From assembly GCA_964510955.1 (NCBI GenBank), contig CAZEDW010000023.1:1-61806 (forward strand): a stretch of 61,806 nucleotides of DNA, written 5' to 3'. A model generated the notes under the pieces. That model was given only the letters and a program-made list of their open reading frames with translations, was not told the origin of the DNA and did no database searches. Position 1 is the stretch's first letter, and each line of letters begins with the position of its first letter. The translations under genes and the position numbers were made by a program. This document shows positions 1 to 8,639 of this stretch, piece after piece. Origin of the DNA: JAFLCM01 sp964510955 (lineage in GTDB: Bacteria; Planctomycetota; Phycisphaerae; Phycisphaerales; UBA1924).

Positions 1-145
1 GCCCGCCGGGGCCGCGGGGCGAGCCTGCCGGCGGGGTGCTCGGCTTTTCGGCGCCGCCGCCGCCGGAATCCTGGGCGATGACAGCGGCGGACAGAATCGC
101 CAGGCAGGCGAAGGCGGCAACCGAACGCGTACGAGACTTGATCAC
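1..145 (-). CDS. secreted protein, N-terminal part only (runs off the window)
   Basis: A GTG start at 145 is preceded by an AAGGAG ribosome binding site seven bases upstream. The peptide opens with basic residues (I-K-S-R-T-R-S), then a hydrophobic core (VAAFACLAILSAAVIA) and an A-Q-D cleavage-like site, so it is a typical Sec signal peptide. A Gly-, Pro- and Ser-rich segment follows and continues past base 1. It lies 108 bases downstream of the kinase gene on the same strand and may be cotranscribed with it. Only about 48 codons are visible, so no function can be assigned. Confidence 0.6.
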   Translation of the reverse strand, partial: MIKSRTRSVAAFACLAILSAAVIAQDSGGGGAEKPSTPPAGSPRGPGG

Positions 146-253
146 AAGCGGCTCCTTCAAGGGGGACTGGTTGGGCACACCAATGTACCGACTGGCTCGA
201 CGAGCGTTGACGGCCTTTACGACCAATCTCGGGCGTGGTGCGTGCGGCGCTCG

Positions 254-2689
254 TCAGTGGGTGGGGGAGGCGGGTGGGACGCCGGGCGCATCGGGCCGAG
301 CCCCGCGCATCAGCCGGTGCAGCGTCAGCAGGGTTCGGCGGTCGTCGGGTCCTCGTTCGCGGAAGCTGCGGTCCAGGGCGGCCTCGAGCATGGGGCGGCC
401 CAGCTCCGGGCAGCCCTGAGCGATCAGAATCGCCCCCAGCTCACCACGAGCTTCGGCAAGAAACAACTCACCGGACGGAGCAGTCCGCGATTGCTCCCGA
501 ATTGCGATGCAGCGTTCCGCTGCGTCCTGGGCGCCGGGCAGTTCGCCGCGGGCCAGCCTCACGCGGGCCAGGGTCATGAGCGCATCGGCGGTCGAGCTGT
601 GTGTCTCGCCCTGGGTGCGCAGGCGGATCGCCACGGCTTCCTCGGCGAAGCGCAAGGCCTCGTCGAGGTTGCCGGCGCATTGTTCCACCTCGCTCTGGGC
701 GGTGATGGTGTCGGCCACGTCGGGGCTGTCGCCGCGGTAGGCGCGCCACTTCAGGCGCCGGGCCTCGGCGAGGCGCTCACGGGCCAGCGCGTAGCGATCG
801 GCGACGGATTGGCCGAGGTCCGCGTCGCGCTGGGCCCGGCGGAGCGTCGCGACGCCGAGCGAGTGCAGGATCCGTCCGCGGTCCAGGTCCACCCCCGCCC
901 CCGCTCCGGCATCGAACACCGCCAGCGCTGTTTGATAATCAAGCTCCGCCTGATCGAACTTGGCCCGCTCCAAGTCGAGCGTGCCGAGGTTGATCAGCAT
1001 GTCGCGGACGTCCGCGTCCACCTCCGGACGCCCGGTCCCGCGGGCGGCCAGCTCGCGCAGACGCATGGTGAGGGCACGCATGGTGCACTCTTCGGCGCTT
1101 TCGAACTCGTTGAGGCGCCGGTAAACAACGCCCAGGTACTGGAGGGTCTCGGCGGTCTCCAGCGGATTGGAGCCCTTCTGCCGGACCTTCAGCGCCTGGA
1201 GGTACAGGTCACGCCCCTCCGAAGCGCGCCCGGCGTTGAAGGTCGCCGACGCCAGCGAGTGCAGGGCCCGCGCGGTCAGCGCGTGGTCGGGGCCGACGGT
1301 TCGGATGCTCAGATCGCGGGCGCGTTCCAGGACGCTGATGGCCGCCTCGGGCTGGCGCAGCTCGACAAGGGCTTGCCCGATGCGCTGCAGGTCCTGGGCG
1401 GCCTCCTGGGGCTCCGCCGGCGCGACGTTGGTCCACACCGCGTCGGCGAGCGCCGTGAGGCGCGCGGCCACCGCTTCGTTCGCCAGCGCCTTGCCGGGGC
1501 TGACCTGGCGGGCCAGTACTTCCCAGGCCTGGCCCATGATCGACCCCAGCTCGCGCCGCGCCTTGGCGGCGTCGAGCTGCTGAGAACGCAGCACGCCGGC
1601 GAAGGTGATGCCCAGAACGATCAACAGCAGCGCCGGGATCGCCACCGCCGGGCGTCGGCGCAGCCACCTTGCCCCGCGGACCAGCGCCCCGACGCGCCTC
1701 GCCGTCACGGCCTCGCCGGCGATCACGCGGCGCAGGTCGGCGGCGAGCTCGCCCGCGGTGGCGTAGCGCTTCTGCGGCGACTTCTCCAGCGCCTTGAGCA
1801 CCACGGCGTCGAGGTCTCGCCCCAGGCCGCGCCGGTGGACCGAGGGCGTTACCGGGTCGATCTCGGCGATTCCCTTGACCACCCGGTGCAGCGGGCCGCT
1901 GATGTCGCTGGCCAGCGAGCCGGTGAGCAGGTAATAGAGAATCGCCCCCAGCGCGTAGACATCGCTGCGCAGCCCCACCTGCTCCATCCGTGCCATCGCC
2001 TGCTCGGGGGCCATGAACGCGAGCGTGCCGACCATCTGGCCCGGCTGCGAGACCGACGCGAACGCCGCCGCGCCGAGGACGCCCGAGCTTGAATCGATGG
2101 CGCGCCCGAGGCCGAAGTCGACCAGGCGCGCGTGCCGGCGCTCGTCGACCAGCACGTTGGAGGGCTTGAGATCGCGGTGCAGCACGCCGCGCTGGTGGGC
2201 GTAGTCCACCGCCTCGGCCACCTCCGCCACCAGGCGGACGGTGTCGGGGACGGCGTGCCTTCCCGGCGGCGCGTACTCGTCGAGCGTCACGCCGTCGACG
2301 AACTCCATGACGAAATAGAACTCGTCCTTGTGCAGCCCCGAGTCGATCACCGAGACGATGCCCGGGTGGCTGAGGCGGGACATCAGGTCCACCTCGCGCT
2401 CGAACCGGCGCGCCGCCCCGCCCGCGCCCGAGCCCTGCAGGATCTTCACGGCGACCCGTCGACCGGTGGACTGCTGGATGGCCTCATAGACCACCCCCAT
2501 GGCGCCGCGCCCGACCCGGTCGATGATGTCGTAGCCCGAGATTTGCGGGAAGCCCGGGTCCGGCCCTCGGGGGGCATCGGGCGGGACCGCCGAGCCCTCC
2601 GGAGCAACACCCTCCCCCTTCCTGAACTGGGAGTGAGGCAGCGGCGGAGGGGGGGGATCGGAGGAAAAAATCGGGGTCTGGCGGCTCAA
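254..2689 (-). CDS. serine/threonine protein kinase with C-terminal TPR repeats
   Basis: An 811-residue Hanks-type kinase. The Gly-rich loop GRGAMGVVYEA lies at about residues 60-70, the ATP-binding Lys in VAVK at 82, the catalytic loop HRDLKPSN at 171-178 and DFG at 191-193, followed by GTLAFMAPEQ, so the kinase looks active. A single transmembrane segment (about 347-366) separates the cytoplasmic kinase from a TPR-rich domain (about 430-790) that would sit on the other side of the membrane. The N-terminus is Pro-rich and disordered. It is divergent from a sigma factor gene whose start is about 200 bases away, a pairing common in planctomycetes and suggesting a signalling pair. Targets are unknown. 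Confidence 0.9.
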   Translation of the reverse strand: MSRQTPIFSSDPPPPPLPHSQFRKGEGVAPEGSAVPPDAPRGPDPGFPQISGYDIIDRVGRGAMGVVYEAIQQSTGRRVAVKILQGSGAGGAARRFEREVDLMSRLSHPGIVSVIDSGLHKDEFYFVMEFVDGVTLDEYAPPGRHAVPDTVRLVAEVAEAVDYAHQRGVLHRDLKPSNVLVDERRHARLVDFGLGRAIDSSSGVLGAAAFASVSQPGQMVGTLAFMAPEQAMARMEQVGLRSDVYALGAILYYLLTGSLASDISGPLHRVVKGIAEIDPVTPSVHRRGLGRDLDAVVLKALEKSPQKRYATAGELAADLRRVIAGEAVTARRVGALVRGARWLRRRPAVAIPALLLIVLGITFAGVLRSQQLDAAKARRELGSIMGQAWEVLARQVSPGKALANEAVAARLTALADAVWTNVAPAEPQEAAQDLQRIGQALVELRQPEAAISVLERARDLSIRTVGPDHALTARALHSLASATFNAGRASEGRDLYLQALKVRQKGSNPLETAETLQYLGVVYRRLNEFESAEECTMRALTMRLRELAARGTGRPEVDADVRDMLINLGTLDLERAKFDQAELDYQTALAVFDAGAGAGVDLDRGRILHSLGVATLRRAQRDADLGQSVADRYALARERLAEARRLKWRAYRGDSPDVADTITAQSEVEQCAGNLDEALRFAEEAVAIRLRTQGETHSSTADALMTLARVRLARGELPGAQDAAERCIAIREQSRTAPSGELFLAEARGELGAILIAQGCPELGRPMLEAALDRSFRERGPDDRRTLLTLHRLMRGARPDAPGVPPASPTH

Positions 2690-2898
2690 TGCCTCCCTTT
2701 CGGGGGTTTCGGCGGCCTCGGCGGGCGGTGCTCACATCGGCGCGGGACCGGTCGAGAACTCGGAATTCCGCGCCGCCGGGCGTGAGCATACGGCCCCCCG
2801 TCCGCCCATGACGGTGAGACCCTGACCCCCGCCGGACACCCTCCCGGAAATCGGGACCGCGACCGGCCCTCCACCACGTGTTTCCCCCGGAGGATCCC

Positions 2899-3543
2899 AT
2901 GACGACCAGCGAGTTGTGCGAACTGAGCAGCGAGATTCGGCCCCTGTGTGAGAAGGCCGCCACCGGCGACAACGCCGCCCTCGACCGCCTGATCCGCCTG
3001 CACCACGCCCGGTTCCTGGGGTTTGCCCGCAAGAAGATCGGCCCGGACTGGCGCGGCAAGCTGGACGCCGAGGACCTTTTGCAGGACGCGCTGCTGGAGA
3101 TCGCGGGCCGAATCCCCGGCTTTGTCTTCCAAGGCGATGACTCGTTCTACCGCTGGGCCACGACCATCATTGACCACAAGTTCATCGACGCGGTGCGGGC
3201 GCTCCGGCGCCAGAAGCGCGACGTGCTCCGCGAGCGGGTGATGAGCCAGGGCGATTGCTCAAGCGCGGGCGGGATCGCGGGGCGGATCACCGCCAACACC
3301 CGCGCCGCCAGCGCCGTGACGCGGCGGCGCGACGCCGCCGGCGCGGTCGAGAGCGCCGTGCGCCGTTTGCCCTCGGAGTACCGCGAGATCGTGCAGCGGG
3401 TTCATTTCAACGGCCAGTCGTTCAACCGCGTCGCCGCGGAGCTGGGCAAGTCTGAGGACGCCGTGCGGCGCGCGGGGGGGCGGGCGCTGGCCAAGCTCAA
3501 CGACATGCTGGGGAGCTGCGCCCGGTGGCTGAGCGCGGCGTGA
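2899..3543 (+). CDS. RNA polymerase sigma-70 family (ECF-like) factor
   Basis: About 214 residues with the two-domain layout of an ECF sigma factor. Region 2 includes DAEDLLQDALLEIAGRIPGF and the following F-x-R-W-A segment. Region 4 has LPSEYREIVQRVHFNGQSF followed by a helix-turn-helix ending in SEDAVRRAGGRALAKL. The ATG at 2899 is chosen over an in-frame GTG at 2878 because CGGAGG lies just upstream of it. The divergent TPR kinase makes phosphorylation-linked control plausible, but this is inference. No anti-sigma factor is adjacent. Confidence 0.85.
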   Translation: MTTSELCELSSEIRPLCEKAATGDNAALDRLIRLHHARFLGFARKKIGPDWRGKLDAEDLLQDALLEIAGRIPGFVFQGDDSFYRWATTIIDHKFIDAVRALRRQKRDVLRERVMSQGDCSSAGGIAGRITANTRAASAVTRRRDAAGAVESAVRRLPSEYREIVQRVHFNGQSFNRVAAELGKSEDAVRRAGGRALAKLNDMLGSCARWLSAA

Positions 3544-3560
3544 GGCGTGGCGGGGGGGGG

Positions 3561-3745
3561 TGGCATGCTCTCGTCCGCGAGGGCATGATCTCAGGGCTGG
3601 GGTAGGAGGGGGACATGCTCTCGAAGACGAGAGCATGCCACCCAGAGCAGGCATCGAAACGGTTACTTGAGGGGGTTTGGGAGCAGGCCACCCGCCGGCA
3701 CCCGGCACCCGGCACCCGGCGTGCCACCCGGAGCAGGCCATCCTG
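3561..3745. repeat. cluster of dispersed palindromic repeats
   Basis: Two copies of a 24-base hairpin lie here. Copy 1 (3564-3587) is imperfect. Copy 2 (3614-3637) has a perfect 10-bp stem, CATGCTCTCG / CGAGAGCATG, with loop AAGA. The hairpins are followed by GAGCAGGCCACCCG-type words (3681 and 3731) and by three tandem copies of GGCACCC at 3697-3719. The same words recur near 31.1-32.5 kb. The cluster ends within about 15 bases of the start of the AT-rich islet at 3753. No coding potential is seen. Confidence 0.75.
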
Positions 3746-3752
3746 CCCCCGC

Positions 3753-4730
3753 TTACGAATAGTTCAATGCTTCAAATTCGTCCTGAATATGACTGCACTC
3801 CCAAATTATTAGCTCAGGCCATTTCTGCGCAAATTCTCTAGCGAAGCTCGAGACACGCGAAGACACCGCAATAAGCACATATTTGTGTGCAATATCATGT
3901 GTTTTTCTGAAGTATTCTAGAGGTCCCGTAACCAATTCTTCAATAATTGGCGTATCAACAGTGCTTGCTTTAGCTATTTTCTTGCAGACAACCGCGACAA
4001 TTGTTCGGACGGAGTCGCCCGTATCCGTGATTGCATCGGACTCCTTGCGACGAAACAGCCGGATTGGATCTGCGGCGTCCCATTGTACAGCGAAGTCAAT
4101 TCCATATCGTAACTGTTCTCTCAATTCGTTCACAACTTTTCCGCTCTTAGATTTCAAAATATTGCATATTAATTGTTCGAATTGAACAGGAGATAACTCG
4201 TTCATCGCATCGGAAAAACTTGTTTTTGACACAGCCTGCGCGACGGATTCCATCGAAATGTCTGAGCCAACTGACTGGGTTCGAAATAACTGCCCAGCTA
4301 CCTGCATGCGTTCCGTATTCGCATGGCGAAGAGAGCAAGTCACTAGATATTTTTCAAACACGGCATCCGAAAGGTCTGCGCCGTCAAATCGTGTATTTTC
4401 GGCAGTGTCCAAAAAATGCGCTCCCCAAATCATCGCGTCGCGAAAATCACATGACCTAATTACTCGAAATTCGGCGCAAGACACTTCCGCTTGGCGAAAA
4501 TTAATATTGATCAAGTCTCGCTTAAATTTTTGATTCGAAAGATTTGGACGCCAATCCGGCAGCGAGCATCGCAGGTAATTCCATTCGTGAAACCGACCGG
4601 AATGCAATAGCGTATGCCCTTGAGACGTCACGAGGCGTGCCAATGGGTGCTGACGAAACAGGGCCATCGCAACAAAAGCACCCGCGGCGATACCCCCAAG
4701 AAGCGAAAGTGCGAAAATGAGGTTCGTCAT
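3753..4730 (-). CDS. membrane-anchored pentapeptide/Mrr-like restriction-endonuclease-fold protein
   Basis: 325 residues. Residues 1-28 form a transmembrane anchor. Residues of about 70-150 contain degenerate pentapeptide-type repeats (FRQAEV, CDFRDAMIWGA, TRFDGADLSDAVF). The C-terminal half resembles the Mrr catalytic domain: LSPVQFEQLICNIL matches the entry helix, YGIDFAV supplies the Asp, VAVVCKK corresponds to the Q/C-x-K strand, and YVLIAVSSRVSSFAREFA matches the following strand and helix. A nuclease role in defence or stress is inferred from the family. The base composition is clearly AT-richer than the flanks, indicating transfer. It follows the four-TM gene by 34 bases and probably shares its promoter. 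Confidence 0.65.
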   Translation of the reverse strand: MTNLIFALSLLGGIAAGAFVAMALFRQHPLARLVTSQGHTLLHSGRFHEWNYLRCSLPDWRPNLSNQKFKRDLININFRQAEVSCAEFRVIRSCDFRDAMIWGAHFLDTAENTRFDGADLSDAVFEKYLVTCSLRHANTERMQVAGQLFRTQSVGSDISMESVAQAVSKTSFSDAMNELSPVQFEQLICNILKSKSGKVVNELREQLRYGIDFAVQWDAADPIRLFRRKESDAITDTGDSVRTIVAVVCKKIAKASTVDTPIIEELVTGPLEYFRKTHDIAHKYVLIAVSSRVSSFAREFAQKWPELIIWECSHIQDEFEALNYS

Positions 4731-4764
4731 TTGTTCGGATCCCGCTGAAAAACAACGCTCGTTG

Positions 4765-5268
4765 TCAGCCCTTCGTTGGTCGCATGGATTTGATGAGCAT
4801 CAACCCGGTTGTAACGGCAGAAAAGGCTCCGAGGAAAAGCGAGATGGCGGTAGCAGTAGTCGGATTGTATGCGGGCAGCAGACCGGAGCAGCTATGCCCT
4901 TTTCCCATTTCACAAAAAAACAGACAGAATAACCAAGCAATCGCTGTGCCAACCTGCAGCCAAATCCAGCGGTGATCCACAAAAAAGGTCTTTGGAGCCC
5001 TAATTTCGATCACTACGGTTTCCACTCGGGCCGATGGCCTTGGCAGCATCAGGCCAAAGGTCATGGACTGGTGATGGGCCAAAAGAGCTGCCCCGAACCC
5101 CATACCGATAGTAGCCAGATCGATCGCCAAGTCAGTCCATGCATGTGAGCTGCAGAAAAAGAACCTGCGCGTCAACAGTGCTAAGCCGCAAATACCAAAG
5201 GGAACCACCAAGATTGGCAATAAGCTGGACAACCCATTTCTTGGATCCTGAATTTCACTCATGGCCAT
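4765..5268 (-). CDS. four-helix integral membrane protein of unknown function
   Basis: About 167 residues from the ATG at 5268; ATGs at 5262 and 5313 are alternatives and none has a clear ribosome binding site. Four hydrophobic helices are evident: LLPILVVPFGICGLALL, DLAIDLATIGMGFGAALLA, WLQVGTAIAWLFCLFF and TAISLFLGAFSAVTTGLML. A loop of about 30 residues separates helices 2 and 3. There is no recognised family. It is AT-rich like its downstream partner and is the first gene behind the promoter at 5368-5396, so the two are probably a transferred two-gene unit in which this protein could be a partner or sensor of the nuclease. That role is inference. Confidence 0.55.
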   Translation of the reverse strand: MAMSEIQDPRNGLSSLLPILVVPFGICGLALLTRRFFFCSSHAWTDLAIDLATIGMGFGAALLAHHQSMTFGLMLPRPSARVETVVIEIRAPKTFFVDHRWIWLQVGTAIAWLFCLFFCEMGKGHSCSGLLPAYNPTTATAISLFLGAFSAVTTGLMLIKSMRPTKG

Positions 5269-5367
5269 GATCAACAATGAATTCTTGTCGAAGTCGCATG
5301 CGCATTTGCGCATCTGTCAGTTTTGAAATAGCGATTCAATCACAACCCATCCGGGTCTCTTGCTATC

Positions 5368-5396
5368 GTATTACGTCAATCACGATCAATTGTCAA
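5368..5396 (-). promoter_or_regulatory. near-consensus sigma-70 promoter of the AT-rich islet
   Basis: On the minus strand TTGACA (5396-5391) is separated by exactly 17 bases from TAATAC (5373-5368). This is the best match to the sigma-70 consensus I found in the window. It points at the four-TM/Mrr-like pair, with a predicted start near 5361. Confidence 0.6.
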
Positions 5397-5502
5397 GCCA
5401 AGCGAACCCGCCGTCGCCGGCACCACGCCTCCACTCTACCTCGCCCACATGGAAGCATAATGCTCAGGATGCTTCTGCTAAATCGCCGCCGCCACCAATT
5501 CC

Positions 5503-7443
5503 TCACCCCGCCTCCACCCCTTCCTGCGCCCTCACCCACACACTCGCATCATGCTCCGGATGCTTCCGCTTCAACGCCGCCGCCACCAGCCCCATGAACA
5601 TCGGCTGCGGACGCAGCGGGCGGCCCGTTAGCTCCGGGTGGAACTGCCCCGCCAGGAAGAACGGGTGCGTCACGGCGGGCTTGTCCCCCGCGTGCCTCGC
5701 TTCCGCCTGACTCCTCGGCAACTCCAGGATCTGCATGATCCGGTACACCGGGTGGCGCCCTGAGAAGATCAGGCCCGCCGCCTCCAGGCGTTCGACATAC
5801 CCCGGGTCCACCTCGTACCGGTGCCGGAACCGCTCGCGGATGGTCTCGCGGTTGCGGTAGAGCTCGTAGGCGAGGGTGCCAGGGGTGACCTGCACCATCT
5901 GGCCGCCCAGGCGCATCGAGCCGCCCATCTTCTCGATGCGTTTCTGGTCGGGGAGCTCGCTGATGACGGGCTGGGGGCAGTGGGGGTCGAACTCGGTGCT
6001 GTTGGCGTCCTTGAGGCCCATCACGTTGCGGGCGAACTCGATGACGGCCACCTGGAAGCCGAGGCAAATCCCCAGGTACGGCACGCCGGATTCGCGGCAA
6101 TACCGCACACACGAAATCTTGCCCTCGACGCCACGCGCCCCGAACCCCCCCGGAACGATGACGGCGTCGAGGTGCCCGAGGATGCTCTTGGCGTTGTCGT
6201 CGGTGACATCGGTGGCGCTGATCCACTCCAGCGCGGCCTCGCAGCCGAGCGTCGTTGAGCAGTGCTCCACGGCCTTGTCAATGCTGGCGTAGGCGTCACG
6301 CAGGTCTGAATACTTGCCGGTGATGCCGATCGTCACCTTCCGGGGCCGGGGGGCGCTCATCTTTCGGACGTACGCCATCCACCGCTCGCGGTGCCGGTCT
6401 TCCTGGGCCATGTCCACGCGGTCGTGCATGCCCAGGATGCTCAGCACCTCGCGGTCGAGGCCTTCCTGGCGCATGGCGTCGGGGATCTCGTACACGCTCT
6501 TGCGGTCGTGCATGCTGAAGACGCGCTTCTGCGCCACGTTGGTGAACATGGCGATCTTCTGCAAAACCGTGCTGGTACAGGGGCGGGCGCTGCGGCAGGC
6601 GATGATGTGCGGCTGGATGCCCGCCTCCATCACGCGCTTGATGCCAAGCTGCGCGGCCTTGGACTTCTGCTCGCCCAGACTTCCCGGCTCGACGATGTAG
6701 GTGAGGGCCACGAAACACACCGAGTTCGGCCCTTCCTCGAACGCCAACTCGCGCAGCGCCTCGATGTAAAACCCGTTCTCGTAATCGCCGACGGTGCCGC
6801 CTACTTCCACGAACACGATGTCGGCGGGGCGCTGGCCGTCGCCGTGCATGGCGAGCTCGCGGAGGCGGCGCTTCACGTCGCCGGTGACGTGGGGGATCAT
6901 CTGGACATCGCGGCCCAGGTAACCGCCGTGACGCTCGCGGTCGAGGATGTCGCGGAAGATCTGGCCGCTGGTGACGAAGTTGCGCTTGGACAGGTTCTGG
7001 TCGAGCATGCGCTCGTAGGTGCCCAGGTCCATGTCGCACTCGGTGCCGTCGTCGAGGACGAAGACCTCGCCGTGCCGGAAGGGGTTGAGGGTGCCGGCGT
7101 CGATGTTGAGGTAGCCCTCCATTTTCATGGGGGCGACGACCAGGCCCTTGTCCTTCAGCAGCTTGGCGAGGCTGGAGGCGAAGATGCCCTTGCCGAGGCC
7201 GCTGATGACGGTGCCGAGGACCACCAGGTATTTGTGGCGCCCCATCCGGTAGCCGTCGGGGATCGGCGAGTAGAACTCGGTGTCAACGCTGGTGCGGGCG
7301 GCGGAGGCCAGCAGCGGGCTGATGCAGCCGGCGTCCTCGTAGGTCTCGTCTTCTGGCCGCTGTGGCGACGGCATACCCCCAGCAGAAACCCTGTGGTCCG
7401 GCTGCTGACGCTCCGGTCCGGTCGAGTCCTTCGACATGGGCAT
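5503..7443 (-). CDS. pyrG: CTP synthase, divergent planctomycete-type
   Basis: Makes CTP from UTP, ATP and glutamine. The synthetase domain has a P-loop (VISGLGKG), GEVFVLDDGTECDMDLGTYER and the Mg-binding region VGGTVGDYENG. The glutaminase domain has the oxyanion strand VPGGFGARG, nucleophile motif GICLGFQ and FHPE. It differs from the usual enzyme where UTP/CTP is bound: GEQKSKAAQ replaces GExKTKPTQ, and EGYLNIDAGTLNPF replaces DPYxNxDPGTMSP. An N-terminal extension of about 65 residues precedes GRHKYLVVLG. Start uncertain: ATG 7443 or 7437, TTG 7476, or ATG 7245, which would remove the extension. The spacing to the upstream dockerin gene is about 55 bases. Confidence 0.9.
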   Translation of the reverse strand: MPMSKDSTGPERQQPDHRVSAGGMPSPQRPEDETYEDAGCISPLLASAARTSVDTEFYSPIPDGYRMGRHKYLVVLGTVISGLGKGIFASSLAKLLKDKGLVVAPMKMEGYLNIDAGTLNPFRHGEVFVLDDGTECDMDLGTYERMLDQNLSKRNFVTSGQIFRDILDRERHGGYLGRDVQMIPHVTGDVKRRLRELAMHGDGQRPADIVFVEVGGTVGDYENGFYIEALRELAFEEGPNSVCFVALTYIVEPGSLGEQKSKAAQLGIKRVMEAGIQPHIIACRSARPCTSTVLQKIAMFTNVAQKRVFSMHDRKSVYEIPDAMRQEGLDREVLSILGMHDRVDMAQEDRHRERWMAYVRKMSAPRPRKVTIGITGKYSDLRDAYASIDKAVEHCSTTLGCEAALEWISATDVTDDNAKSILGHLDAVIVPGGFGARGVEGKISCVRYCRESGVPYLGICLGFQVAVIEFARNVMGLKDANSTEFDPHCPQPVISELPDQKRIEKMGGSMRLGGQMVQVTPGTLAYELYRNRETIRERFRHRYEVDPGYVERLEAAGLIFSGRHPVYRIMQILELPRSQAEARHAGDKPAVTHPFFLAGQFHPELTGRPLRPQPMFMGLVAAALKRKHPEHDASVWVRAQEGVEAG

Positions 7444-7498
7444 GCCGGATTGTATCAGCCCCGAGACAACACTCAAGGCTCCGAGAAACTCGCGTTAT

Positions 7499-8347
7499 TC
7501 AGTGATCGGCGCAGGTATTCCCGAAGGCCCCCAGCAGCAGCGTGAGGTCCTGGGTGTTCACCACGCCGTTGCCGTTGAGATCGCCGCTCGTGCCTGGCGG
7601 GACCGAGGCACCGAAGCTGCCCAGCATGATCGTCAGGTCGGCGGTGTTGACGGCGCCGTCGTGGTTGATATCGCCGACGCACGGCGGCACCGGCACCAGC
7701 AGCGAGCCGCGGATCGTCCCGGTGACGGTCAGCGTTCCCAGCGCGGGATTGGTCGGGTCGATCGGGCCGGACTGGTTGAGCGTTGAGACGATGGTGACCA
7801 CGCGCGCGGCCGAGGAGATCGTGCCGTTCAGGGTGGTCGGGCCCGCCGGCTGGGTTGAGAGGTCGCCGTTGCCGACGCACGGCTGCGGCGGGGTCTGGCC
7901 CTGCAGCAGGCTGCACACGATGCCGGTGGCGTTGTAGGCGTAGGTGCCCTGCGTGAGCGACGGGACACCGGGGATGCTGAACGCCCCGGCGCTGACCGGC
8001 ACGGGGCCCACCGGCGTTCCGGGGGCGGCGTCGTAGGTGGCGTAGTTGTTCACGTCGACCGTGAGGCGCCCGAGGAACCCGTAGTTGAGCAGCAGGTTGA
8101 TGGGCTCGGTGAGCGCGATGCGGAAGTCGTACGCCGTGATGGCGCCGAGGGTGTCCACGTCGTCCACGTCGATGGTGAAGTAACCGCTCGCGGGCGAGGT
8201 ATCCGAGCCGCACACGCCCTGCAGGCAGAGCTGCACGGTCACGCTGGACTGGGCGGTGTTGATGGGGACGGTGAACGGGGCCGCGCCGCATTGGGCCGTC
8301 CACATCGCGGCGAGGACGGCGGCGGGAACACATCGGGCTGGGCGCAT
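7499..8347 (-). CDS. secreted protein with C-terminal dockerin-like repeat pair
   Basis: About 282 residues. The ATG at 8347 follows an AAGGAG site and opens a signal peptide (VPAAVLAAMWTAQCGAAP). The body is a beta-rich extracellular region without a recognised family. The C-terminus carries two EF-hand/dockerin-like repeats, GDINHDGAVNTADLTIMLG and GDLNGNGVVNTQDLTLLLG, joined by a Pro/Gly/Ser linker. These tails are widespread in planctomycete secreted proteins and probably serve calcium-dependent folding or surface attachment. Substrate or partner unknown. Two other genes in the window carry the same tail. Confidence 0.75.
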   Translation of the reverse strand: MRPARCVPAAVLAAMWTAQCGAAPFTVPINTAQSSVTVQLCLQGVCGSDTSPASGYFTIDVDDVDTLGAITAYDFRIALTEPINLLLNYGFLGRLTVDVNNYATYDAAPGTPVGPVPVSAGAFSIPGVPSLTQGTYAYNATGIVCSLLQGQTPPQPCVGNGDLSTQPAGPTTLNGTISSAARVVTIVSTLNQSGPIDPTNPALGTLTVTGTIRGSLLVPVPPCVGDINHDGAVNTADLTIMLGSFGASVPPGTSGDLNGNGVVNTQDLTLLLGAFGNTCADH

Positions 8348-8639
8348 GACGGGGCTCTCCTTCGGGTCCGCCGCGCGGGACAGGGTGTCCTGCGGCGGCC
8401 TTTCCTCCATCTCAGCCTACCGCGCGGGAGAGCCCGATCCAAGCCCGAACGATCGCCTTTTTCGGCTCGGCGTCGGGCGGCGTATGCGTCGGAACGAAGA
8501 CCGCCCCCCGGGATCGCCACCGTCCTCTTCGCGGAGGGACGCCGGTGGTGCGATCTCGAGGGGCGGCGTGCCCGACCAGGGGCCGGGGAGTGGCCCGGCC
8601 GTGAGGGGCGGTGTTCGGGTGAGCCGGACCGGCGAGGCC

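Noticed and set aside
3564..3745. CRISPR-like array
   Set aside because: The repeats are palindromic and irregularly spaced, without constant-length spacers, and no cas genes are near.
5277..5710. Plus-strand Ser/Pro-rich frames beside the AT-rich islet
   Set aside because: They cross the islet promoter and the CTP synthase 3' end and have no ribosome site or domain.
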